Shown piece after piece: positions 1 through 4,503 of a DNA stretch of 5,285 bases. Every line of letters starts with the position of its first letter. Within the stretch, counting starts at the first letter, position 1. The notes below the pieces were generated by a model. That model worked only from the letters and a program-made list of their open reading frames with translations. It did not search any database and was not told the DNA's origin. Origin of the DNA: Methanofollis sp. (GTDB lineage: Archaea; Halobacteriota; Methanomicrobia; Methanomicrobiales; Methanofollaceae). The stretch is from assembly GCA_028696365.1 (NCBI GenBank), contig JAQVHG010000162.1, positions 1 to 5,285 on the forward strand, read 5' to 3'. Both the position numbers and the translations under genes were made by a program.

Positions 1-126
1 GGAAGGACCGATGAAAACCTTTGTCTCACCCTTCTTTACCTCGAAGGAGACACCGCGGAGCACCTCACGATCGCCATATTTTTTATGTATATCCTCAACA
101 CGGAGGATGTAGTCCTCTGAACCCAT
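1..126 (-). CDS. Amino-acid ABC transporter ATP-binding protein, N-terminal fragment (cut by window edge)
   Basis: Translating the minus strand from the ATG at 126-124 gives 42 residues that run off the window. They begin MGSEDYILRVEDIHKKYGD and continue through REVLRGVSFEVKKGET to KVFIGPS. This is the usual start of a polar amino-acid importer ATPase (GlnQ/HisP type): the 'KxYG...VLRGVSFEVKKGE' strand-turn-strand, followed by the opening of the Walker A loop (GPSGSGKST in the family). The window ends just before the catalytic lysine, so the nucleotide-binding residues are not visible. An AAGGAG ribosome site (140-135) lies inside the last permease codons, 8 nt before the ATG, and only 3 nt separate the permease stop from this start. 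The two are therefore almost certainly co-transcribed and probably translationally coupled. The protein would sit on the cytoplasmic face and energise import. Substrate is not deducible from this piece. Confidence 0.9.
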   Translation of the reverse strand, partial: MGSEDYILRVEDIHKKYGDREVLRGVSFEVKKGETKVFIGPS

Positions 127-129
127 AGA

Positions 130-807
130 TTATGCTCCTTTCCCAAATCCAGGAATGCTGATCTTCTTTTCGACCCGACCAAAGATCCACATCCCGCCAT
201 AGTTGAGGAGGATGTACACCACCGCCGCTCCGACATAGACGGTCATCGGTTCAAAGGTCACCGAGACGATCTGGTCGGCTCTGAACAGAATCTCCATCAC
301 CCCGATCGCATAGCAGACCGCCGAGTCGGTGAGGAGGATCGGGTACTCGTTCGTCCATCCTGGCAGGGCGATCCTCGTCGCCTGCGGGAGGATGATGCTC
401 TTGATCGCCTGCATCCGCGTCATCCCGAGTGACCTTGCGGCGGTCATCTGGCCCTCCCCAAGCGACTGGATCGCGCCCCGGAAGATCTGCGACTGGTAGG
501 CCCCTGACCTCAGTCCGAGCACGATGATGGCCACGACAAAGGGCGAGACATCGCCGAGACCCAGCAGCGGGAAAACCCCGAAGAAGAAGAGGAACAGGAG
601 CACCAGGTTTGGGAGGGCCCTGAAGAACCAGACATAGACCGATATGACCCCTTTGACCGCTCTTGACCCATAGACATGGGCGACGGCCATCGGCAACCCC
701 ATCAGGAGCCCAAGGCCGAGGGCGGCAAGGACAAGGACGAGCGTGATCACTACGCCTTCTGCAAGATAGGGGAGCGACTGAGAAATCACCTCGAGGACAC
801 CGGTCAC
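130..807 (-). CDS. Polar amino-acid ABC transporter permease (HisM/GlnP family)
   Basis: The product is a 225-residue membrane protein, a normal length for this family. Hydrophobic segments lie near residues 15-42, 52-80, 88-100 and 186-210, with a further weaker one around 158-175. The cytoplasmic coupling loop (EAA loop) is clear at 122-143: TAARSLGMTRMQAIKSIIL followed by PQA, then RIALPGWTNE. The preceding 'QSQIFRGAIQSLGEGQ' is also typical of HisM/GlnP permeases. The leading Glu of the EAA motif is Thr here (TAA), a mild variation. The start is GTG (807-805), chosen because GGTGAG (818-813) sits 5 nt upstream and matches the archaeal 16S tail. The protein forms the membrane channel for an amino acid delivered by the upstream-encoded binding protein. 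It is followed by the ATPase after 3 nt. It probably works as a homodimer, because only one permease gene is visible. Confidence 0.95.
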   Translation of the reverse strand: MTGVLEVISQSLPYLAEGVVITLVLVLAALGLGLLMGLPMAVAHVYGSRAVKGVISVYVWFFRALPNLVLLFLFFFGVFPLLGLGDVSPFVVAIIVLGLRSGAYQSQIFRGAIQSLGEGQMTAARSLGMTRMQAIKSIILPQATRIALPGWTNEYPILLTDSAVCYAIGVMEILFRADQIVSVTFEPMTVYVGAAVVYILLNYGGMWIFGRVEKKISIPGFGKGA

Positions 808-812
808 CTGAA

Positions 813-818
813 CTCACC
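813..818 (-). promoter_or_regulatory. Ribosome-binding site fixing the permease GTG start
   Basis: On the minus strand GGTGAG lies 5 nt before the GTG at 807. No in-frame ATG lies nearby, so this site supports GTG as the true start. Confidence 0.6.
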
Positions 819-849
819 ACACTGCAGGGGACCCTGTCCTGTCCTGAAC

Positions 850-889
850 ATGGGGGCTCTATTCACGCGTGATATGGGTTGAGCCCCAT
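850..889. repeat. Inverted repeat enclosing a perfect 10-bp palindrome, between binding-protein and permease genes
   Basis: The arms are ATGGGGGCTC (850-859) and GAGCCCCAT (881-889). They pair over 9 bp with one bulged G. The 21-nt loop contains the perfect palindrome TCACGCGTGA (863-872). A second copy of its core, ACGCGT, is at 916-921. In the binding-protein transcript this would form a stable stem-loop after the stop codon and before the permease. It could protect or define the 3' end of an abundant binding-protein mRNA, as intergenic hairpins do in other ABC operons, or the palindrome could be an operator. The structure is seen directly; either role is inference. Confidence 0.5.
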
Positions 890-894
890 CATTG

Positions 895-899
895 AAAAA
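895..899 (-). terminator. Possible weak or partial T-tract terminator after the binding-protein gene
   Basis: Read on the minus strand, CATTTTTCAA provides a T5 run 33 nt after the binding-protein stop, just before the inverted repeat at 889-850. Archaeal polymerase stops at T-tracts, so part of the transcripts could end here. T5 is short, and read-through to the permease is expected. Confidence 0.3.
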
Positions 900-931
900 T
901 GTAGAGGAGATAAAGACGCGTAAGACCGCGC

Positions 932-1714
932 CTACTCCATCTTGTATTCCTGCTTCAGTTCTTCCCACTTCGGGGAGTTCATCAATTTGTCCAGGCCTTC
1001 GTTGATGATGGCACGCAGCTCGTTGTCGTCCTTGCGGACGGCCACGCCGTACTCCTCATCGGTCTGGATCTCGCCGAGCATCACGAGGGGCTTGCCCTGG
1101 ATGGATTCCTTGATGACCGGAACGTCGTACATCACGGCGTCAACCCGCTTGTTCAGGAGGTCGTTCAGGGCGAGCTGGACATTCTTGTAGAGTTTGCGGT
1201 CGTCTTCAGAGATTTTCCCAGTCTCGACCAGGTGCTGGTCGATCCAGGTGTGGGCGGTGCAGCCGCGCTGGACGCCGAGCACAACCTTGCCTTCCTCGAC
1301 GTCATCGATGGTAAAGTCAGAGCCCTCGCGGACGGCGACAGCCTGGTTGGTGATCCAGTAAGGCTTGGAGAAGTTCACCTTCTCAAGGCGTTCTGGGGAG
1401 ATGGTCATGCCAGAGTAGACCATGTCGATCTTGCCCTGCTGGAGTGCGGGGATGATCCCGTCCCAGGCCATGGGCTTGATCTCGACTTCAAAGCCCATTT
1501 CGTCGGCGATCCACTGGATCGACTCGACGTCAAACCCGGTGGCCTTCCCATCGAGGTCCATCCAGGAGTACGGTTTGTAGTCGCCATCGATGCCCACGAT
1601 GTACGTGGTCTTCTCGTCTGTTGGAGCATCAGTGGCCGTACCGGTGCATCCACAGAGAGCAACCGCCAGAACGACGATCGCTGCAATAAAAGTGGTCAGG
1701 ATCCTTTTGTCCAT
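932..1714 (-). CDS. Amino-acid ABC transporter substrate-binding lipoprotein (SBP family 3)
   Basis: The 260-residue product starts at the ATG 1714-1712. Residues 1-22 are a lipoprotein signal peptide: a DKR n-region, a hydrophobic core (I10-L20) and lipobox LCGC with C23 as the probable lipidated residue. A Thr/Asp-rich linker (24-36) precedes a type II periplasmic-binding fold. Family 3 landmarks are GFDVE (60-64), WDGIIPAL (84-91), GMTISPERLEKVNFSKPYW (102-120) and YDVP (196-199). By analogy with HisJ, R109 would bind the ligand carboxylate and D197 its amino group. C152 in the GCT loop replaces a residue that is usually Thr/Ser. In-frame upstream starts at 1768 and 1732 exist. They are disfavoured because a TATA-like box lies at 1743-1736, placing the transcript start at about the 1714 ATG, and because the signal peptide fits best from there. 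The exact amino acid is unknown. It is the first gene of the importer operon. Confidence 0.92.
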   Translation of the reverse strand: MDKRILTTFIAAIVVLAVALCGCTGTATDAPTDEKTTYIVGIDGDYKPYSWMDLDGKATGFDVESIQWIADEMGFEVEIKPMAWDGIIPALQQGKIDMVYSGMTISPERLEKVNFSKPYWITNQAVAVREGSDFTIDDVEEGKVVLGVQRGCTAHTWIDQHLVETGKISEDDRKLYKNVQLALNDLLNKRVDAVMYDVPVIKESIQGKPLVMLGEIQTDEEYGVAVRKDDNELRAIINEGLDKLMNSPKWEELKQEYKME

Positions 1715-1735
1715 AAAATATGATCGACTCATGAC

Positions 1736-1743
1736 AATATATA
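1736..1743 (-). promoter_or_regulatory. TATA box for the ABC importer operon
   Basis: The minus strand reads TATATATT, preceded by a purine-rich GAAGGG that could serve as a BRE. Its centre is about 25 nt from the ATG at 1714, the usual archaeal TATA-to-start spacing. The transcript therefore probably begins at or within a few bases of the start codon, giving a leaderless mRNA. No Shine-Dalgarno sequence is seen before that ATG. Confidence 0.55.
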
Positions 1744-1874
1744 GCCCTTCTGAAATGGGAACCTCCACAGCCCCAGGTTAACTGAATCCTGCGCAAGTTA
1801 AGGCGATCTGATCCGCCAGGAGAGGGCGGGACGCATGCCACAAACCCTATGGCAGTCGACCCCTATCGGGATCT

Positions 1875-2372
1875 ATGCGCATCGGGATCATGGCAGACAC
1901 CCATGACTGTCTTCCTCTGACAGAGCGGGCGGTCGAGGTGCTGAACAGGGAAGAGGTCGGGCTGGTCCTCCATGCAGGCGACTATGTCGCCCCCTTCACC
2001 CTGAGGGTGCTTGAGCGCCTGGAGGCGCCGGTGATCGGGGTCTTCGGGAACAATGACGGCGACCGTGAGGCGCTCAGAAGGACTGCACAGAACGGGGAGA
2101 GGGTCGACCTGCGTGGCGAGTATGCCACGACCAGCGCCGGAGGGCTCTCCATCGGGCTCGTCCACGGCCATGACGCCGGCCTGCTCGCCTCCCTCATGAA
2201 GCGCGGCGACCTCGACGTCCTTGTCTCAGGCCACACCCACCACCCGCTCATCGGGAGGCATGGGAGAACACTGATGATCAACCCTGGCGAGACCTGTGGA
2301 TATCTCACCGGGACGCCCACCCTCGCCGTCCTGGAGACCGGGACAAAAGAGGCGCACCTGGTCAGGCTGTGA
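1875..2372 (+). CDS. MJ0936/YfcE-family metal-dependent phosphodiesterase
   Basis: The 165-residue product matches the single-domain calcineurin-like phosphodiesterases typified by Methanocaldococcus MJ0936, including overall length. Metal-site motifs in order are ADTHD (D8, H10), HAGD (D36), GNND (N59), HGH (H97) and SGHTHH (H120, H122). These supply all the usual dinuclear metal ligands. The family signature INPGETCGYLTGTPT (135-149) is also present. Relatives hydrolyse model phosphodiesters with Mn or Ni; the physiological substrate is unknown for the family and cannot be read here. The ATG at 1875 fits the conserved N-terminus (MRIGIMADTHD). No strong ribosome site precedes it, and a weak CCTATGG about 26 nt upstream would fit a leaderless transcript. 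It is divergent from the importer operon and convergent with the surface-protein gene. Confidence 0.93.
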   Translation: MRIGIMADTHDCLPLTERAVEVLNREEVGLVLHAGDYVAPFTLRVLERLEAPVIGVFGNNDGDREALRRTAQNGERVDLRGEYATTSAGGLSIGLVHGHDAGLLASLMKRGDLDVLVSGHTHHPLIGRHGRTLMINPGETCGYLTGTPTLAVLETGTKEAHLVRL

Positions 2373-2410
2373 TCCCTGGCGGGAGGTTCGGAGGGATGAG
2401 AAGGCACGTC

Positions 2411-2475
2411 GTTCAGAGGCTCCGGTTTCCCTTAAGCGACGTCCTTCCAATGCCCTCTGAAGCGTTGCTCTGAAC
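2411..2475. repeat. Imperfect inverted repeat in the convergent intergenic stretch
   Basis: GTTCAGAG (2411-2418) is the exact reverse complement of CTCTGAAC (2468-2475). A second near copy, CTCTGAAG, is at 2455-2462, so two right arms could alternate on one left arm. The stretch lies between the 3' ends of two convergent genes (2373-2537) and holds no credible gene. It may help separate the two transcripts, but no T-tract follows it on the plus strand and the match is short. Confidence 0.3.
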
Positions 2476-2528
2476 AATATTCATCGCGCGTGTTCGATCC
2501 AAGGGTTCATTCCCTATTCTACAAAGCC

Positions 2529-2535
2529 AAAAAAA
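2529..2535 (-). terminator. T7 tract terminating the surface-protein transcript
   Basis: Two bases past the TAA (2540-2538) the minus strand reads TCTTTTTTTGG, a T7 run. Oligo-T directly after a stop codon is the standard archaeal intrinsic termination signal and needs no hairpin. Confidence 0.65.
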
Positions 2536-2537
2536 GA

Positions 2538-3371
2538 TTAACGCCGCCTGGCCGCAGCGGCGCACCCGAGAAGACCCGCAACCAGCGGCACAAGCAGGCC
2601 GCCAGACGAAGTCGGGACGGTCGTGGTGGTGACGACCGTAGCGGAAACATCCGTCGGGACCGCGGCCCTCTCAGGCTCAAACCCGATCGGCGGGTTCACA
2701 TGGACCAGGAAGACCGAGACCGGTTGTGGACCGCTCACCGCCGGGAGGTCGGTACAGGCCGAAGACGAGGCTTCTCCCCGAATAAATGTGACCGAGACGC
2801 TTGAGTTGTCGTTTCTCCCATTGTACATCAGGTCTTCACCAGGCCCGATGCGATCTTCAAAGACTGTCATCCCCTCGCTCATTACGATGACATTCACCGC
2901 GGGGGCCGGGCAGACCGAACCCGTGCAGTTGGCGCAGTCCGGGTCCGCCTTGTAGGTGAGCGTGTAGTTCCCGACCAGTGGCGCAGGCAGGGTGGCCAGG
3001 TCGCCGACGATATCGGTCGCATACCAGATGTTCTCAGAAGCCACCAGTTTCCCGACGGCGATCCAACGGCCGCCCTCGCCGCCAAGCGAGGTGGCCTCGA
3101 CGGTGTCGCCGACTTCGAAGACCGAGAAGACCACGGGGTCAGGGACGGTGCCATCGACCTCAGCACTCTCGTGCATCGCCACCCACCCGCACGGCGGGGT
3201 TGCCGAGGAGTTGCAGGCATATCTGGCATCAGGCAGGATGGTCATCGTAGCGTTCCCGGCGTCAAGCGCCGTGATGGTCCCTTTCTCTGTGACTTCAAGG
3301 AGCACTGCCGACGCCGCAGGCACGGAGCAGAGGAGGCACAGCGTCAGGGCAAGAAGAATTTTTGTATGCAT
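2538..3371 (-). CDS. Secreted, membrane-anchored surface protein of unknown function
   Basis: The 277-residue product starts at the ATG 3371-3369, chosen because GAGGTG (3383-3378) lies 6 nt upstream; the ATG at 3377 overlaps that site and upstream starts precede the promoter. Residues 1-22 form a Sec signal peptide with probable cleavage after ASA. The mature part is mostly hydrophilic and looks beta-rich, apparently in two halves (about 23-130 and 131-235). Six Cys (53, 61, 146, 149, 154, 206) could form three disulfides, and DCANCTGSVC (145-154) is a tight Cys cluster. N-glycosylation sequons occur at N40, N54, N135, N148 and N189. A Thr-rich stalk (TTTT at 248-251), the short PTSSGG, a hydrophobic helix (259-274) and terminal RRR resemble the tripartite C-termini handled by archaeosortases, though I do not recognise a named motif. 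Function is unknown; an outer cell-surface role is inferred. Confidence 0.85.
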   Translation of the reverse strand: MHTKILLALTLCLLCSVPAASAVLLEVTEKGTITALDAGNATMTILPDARYACNSSATPPCGWVAMHESAEVDGTVPDPVVFSVFEVGDTVEATSLGGEGGRWIAVGKLVASENIWYATDIVGDLATLPAPLVGNYTLTYKADPDCANCTGSVCPAPAVNVIVMSEGMTVFEDRIGPGEDLMYNGRNDNSSVSVTFIRGEASSSACTDLPAVSGPQPVSVFLVHVNPPIGFEPERAAVPTDVSATVVTTTTVPTSSGGLLVPLVAGLLGCAAAARRR

Positions 3372-3375
3372 GTCC

Positions 3376-3383
3376 ATCACCTC
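3376..3383 (-). promoter_or_regulatory. Strong ribosome-binding site deciding the surface-protein start
   Basis: GAGGTGAT on the minus strand matches the archaeal anti-Shine-Dalgarno tail. It overlaps the ATG at 3377 but is well spaced (6 nt) from the ATG at 3371, which favours the latter. Confidence 0.65.
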
Positions 3384-3441
3384 TCCACCGGCCGGGCCAC
3401 GTCCTGGGACCGGAGAGACTGGGGTTTCAGTCATCTCCAGG

Positions 3442-3450
3442 ATAAATAAA
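3442..3450 (-). promoter_or_regulatory. TATA box of the surface-protein gene
   Basis: The minus strand reads TTTATTTAT within a 14-nt AT-rich pocket (3442-3455) in otherwise GC-rich DNA. A start about 25 nt downstream would fall near 3421, giving a leader of about 50 nt that contains the ribosome site. Confidence 0.55.
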
Positions 3451-3520
3451 ATTATGGCTCCGTAGAAACTCGTGTCTGTTTCCGACGTGAGCACACCCCG
3501 CTTGCCTCCTCACCCATCGT

Positions 3521-3708
3521 GCCAGGGGCTCTTCGAAGAACTTCTGCTCTTCTCATGTTCCCTTCGCTCACACCCCGCGACATGATTGGGCGAGATCTTC
3601 AACCCCCTCATCATCCCCGTCCATCCTGCCTTCCCCGCCCTTTCTTCATCCTGGGGGTTCGGTGGCAACAAGCCTGAGAAACGCGAAGTGTTTCGAAGAG
3701 CCCCAGGC
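3521..3708. repeat. Long imperfect inverted repeat (24-bp arms, about 188 bp overall)
   Basis: Left arm 3521-3544 begins GCCAGGGGCTCTTCGAA; the reverse complement of right arm 3685-3708 begins GCCTGGGGCTCTTCGAA. Over 24 bp there are only 3 mismatches. Pairing resumes inward: TTCTCA (3550-3555) with TGAGAA (3675-3680), TGTT (3556-3559) with AACA (3667-3670), and AACCCCC (3601-3607) with GGGGGTT (3653-3659). The whole can fold into one long, interrupted hairpin. The interior contains no credible gene: the only plus-strand reading frame starts at a TTG with no ribosome site. No clear target duplication flanks it. It could be a non-autonomous palindromic element (MITE- or REP-like), a structured RNA, or a decayed mobile element. 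Confidence 0.55.
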
Positions 3709-3710
3709 GC

Positions 3711-3740
3711 GTATGATAGGGGAAGGCGGGAGAATCATGC
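3711..3740. repeat. Short stem-loop adjoining the long inverted repeat
   Basis: GTATGAT (3711-3717) can pair with ATCATGC (3734-3740), 7 bp with one G-T. The purine-rich loop contains GGGGAAGGC (3719-3727), the exact reverse complement of GCCTTCCCC (3628-3636) inside the long repeat. Right after it come a C7 run (3740-3746) and a small CACC/GGTG hairpin (3746-3760). This suggests that the repeat element extends to about 3760, or that it can adopt an alternative fold. Confidence 0.35.
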
Positions 3741-3842
3741 CCCCCCACCTATAATGGGTGAGAGTTTCCACAAGGCCACATTTTCAAATTTTATCAGGGA
3801 GAGAATCTTCGACTGCCTGTGTTCTCGAACTCGTTACCCCTC

Positions 3843-3982
3843 GTTTCCATGATCCCTGGATGACGATTGGTGGGGAAACTGATATCAGGTGGATCTGTGA
3901 GGCACCTATATCATTGGTCCGGCTCCATCCGGTCCCGGACCTGTTGTGTGGTGGGAAGGATCAGGAAGACGGCCTTGCCACC
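3843..3982 (+). ncRNA. Cluster of four consecutive stem-loops: candidate structured RNA (strand uncertain)
   Basis: Four hairpins follow each other with almost no gaps. First, GTTTCC (3843-3848) pairs with GGAAAC (3874-3879). Second, TGATATCAGGTG (3880-3891) pairs with CACCTATATCA (3903-3913), 11 bp with one bulged C. Third, GGTCCGG (3916-3922) pairs with CCGGACC (3935-3941), perfect. Fourth, GGTGGGAAGG (3950-3959) pairs with CCTTGCCACC (3973-3982), 9 of 10. The first two abut and could stack. The second also contains the perfect palindrome CTGATATCAG (3879-3888). A TATA-like AATTTTATC (3787-3795) could start plus-strand transcription near 3818. The cluster ends just upstream of the FKBP promoter. 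No known RNA family is recognised, and DNA-level palindromes could give the same pattern. Confidence 0.35.
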
Positions 3983-3997
3983 CAGCCCGCACCGCAC

Positions 3998-4004
3998 CTT
4001 TATG
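3998..4004 (+). promoter_or_regulatory. TATA-like box for the FKBP gene
   Basis: CTTTATG lies in a very GC-rich stretch with its centre 29 nt before the ATG at 4030. A start near 4026 would leave almost no leader, consistent with the lack of a well-spaced ribosome site (AAAGG lies only 1 nt before the ATG). Confidence 0.45.
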
Positions 4005-4029
4005 CCCCGGCCCGCCGCACCTGAAAGGC

Positions 4030-4461
4030 ATGGAGAGGGCAGTTAAGGGCGATCTCGTCCTCGTCGAATACACCGGCACCCTTGAGGACGGCACCGTCTT
4101 CGACCACTCAGCGGCACCGCAAGAGGTGACCATCGGCGAAGGAAGGATCAACCCGGCCTTCGAGGGGGCGCTGGTCGGGATGGCCCCCGGCGAGACCAAG
4201 ACCATCTTCCTCCCGGCAAAAAAAGCCTACGGCCCCTACAAGAGGAGACTGGTCTTCAGGATCAGGCGCAAGAAACTCAACCTCCCCGAAGAACCGGTCC
4301 CAGGAGGGATCGCGAGAGTCAGCCTCAAGAACGGGAAGAGTTCGCTGGTCACGGTCAAGGAGGTGAGTGAACGCTGGGTGGTCGTGGACGCCAACCACCC
4401 CCTTGCCGGCAAGGACCTCACCTTCACCCTCACCCTCAGGGAGATCAAGAGGACAGCATAA
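4030..4461 (+). CDS. FKBP-type peptidyl-prolyl cis-trans isomerase, SlyD-like
   Basis: The 143-residue product starts at MERAVKGDLV, typical for the family; the frame is open upstream to 3946, but no start there fits the promoter at 3998. The FKBP core is split. The N-terminal part has LVEYTGTLEDGTVFDHS (11-27, with Y14, F24 and D25 at catalytic-pocket positions) and the GEGRINPAFEGALVGMAPGE loop (36-55). AYG (66-68) leads into an inserted flap domain of about 50 residues (70-118), and VDANHPLAGKDLTF (119-132) closes the core. This layout is that of SlyD and archaeal short FKBPs, in which the flap insert binds unfolded chains while the core speeds proline isomerisation. There is no SlyD-type His/Cys-rich metal tail. 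It is cytoplasmic, with no signal peptide. MsrB follows 42 nt later on the same strand. Confidence 0.93.
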   Translation: MERAVKGDLVLVEYTGTLEDGTVFDHSAAPQEVTIGEGRINPAFEGALVGMAPGETKTIFLPAKKAYGPYKRRLVFRIRRKKLNLPEEPVPGGIARVSLKNGKSSLVTVKEVSERWVVVDANHPLAGKDLTFTLTLREIKRTA

Positions 4462-4476
4462 ATACCGACACCCTTA

Positions 4477-4501
4477 TCTTCCTCCCCCGCCCGGAGGAGG
4501 G
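4477..4501 (+). promoter_or_regulatory. Hairpin covering the MsrB ribosome-binding site
   Basis: CTTCCTCC (4478-4485) pairs with GGAGGAGG (4493-4500) over 8 bp (one G-T), extendable by a T-G pair to 4477/4501, with a 7-nt loop. The 3' arm is the Shine-Dalgarno sequence itself (GGAGG 4493-4497, 6 nt before the ATG at 4504). If the leader includes 4477, the site would be masked, giving control of MsrB translation. CATAAATACC at 4457-4466, overlapping the FKBP stop, could be a TATA box with a start near 4486, which would exclude the left arm. Transcript start therefore decides whether the hairpin forms. Confidence 0.45.
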
Positions 4502-4503
4502 CG

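Noticed and set aside
832..848. Three tandem CCTGT-like pentamers and the CAGGG/CCCTG dyad upstream of the permease
   Set aside because: These are too short and imperfect to claim as a repeat or an operator.
1232..1723. Long plus-strand frame opposite the binding-protein gene
   Set aside because: It is antisense to a well-supported gene and its residues mirror that gene's codons. It is a shadow.
2485..2520. tRNA-like GTTCGATCC and GGGTTCATTCCC segments
   Set aside because: They recall a T-arm, but no acceptor stem, anticodon arm or D arm could be assembled around them.
3521..3708. Insertion sequence with terminal inverted repeats
   Set aside because: There is no transposase frame and no clear target-site duplication. 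It is kept only as a palindromic repeat element.
3586..3852. Plus-strand frame of 88 codons across the long inverted repeat
   Set aside because: It opens at a TTG without a ribosome site, its sequence is set by the palindrome arms and C-rich tracts, and it shows no recognisable domain. It is best seen as a frame through non-coding DNA.
3850..3890. C/D-box small RNA (GGATGACG ... CTGA)
   Set aside because: The C box deviates from RTGATGA, and no C'/D' pair or terminal stem with the right spacing is visible.
3758..4024. Plus-strand frame of 88 codons overlapping the stem-loop cluster
   Set aside because: It has no ribosome site, no domain, and composition driven by the hairpins. It ends just before the FKBP start.
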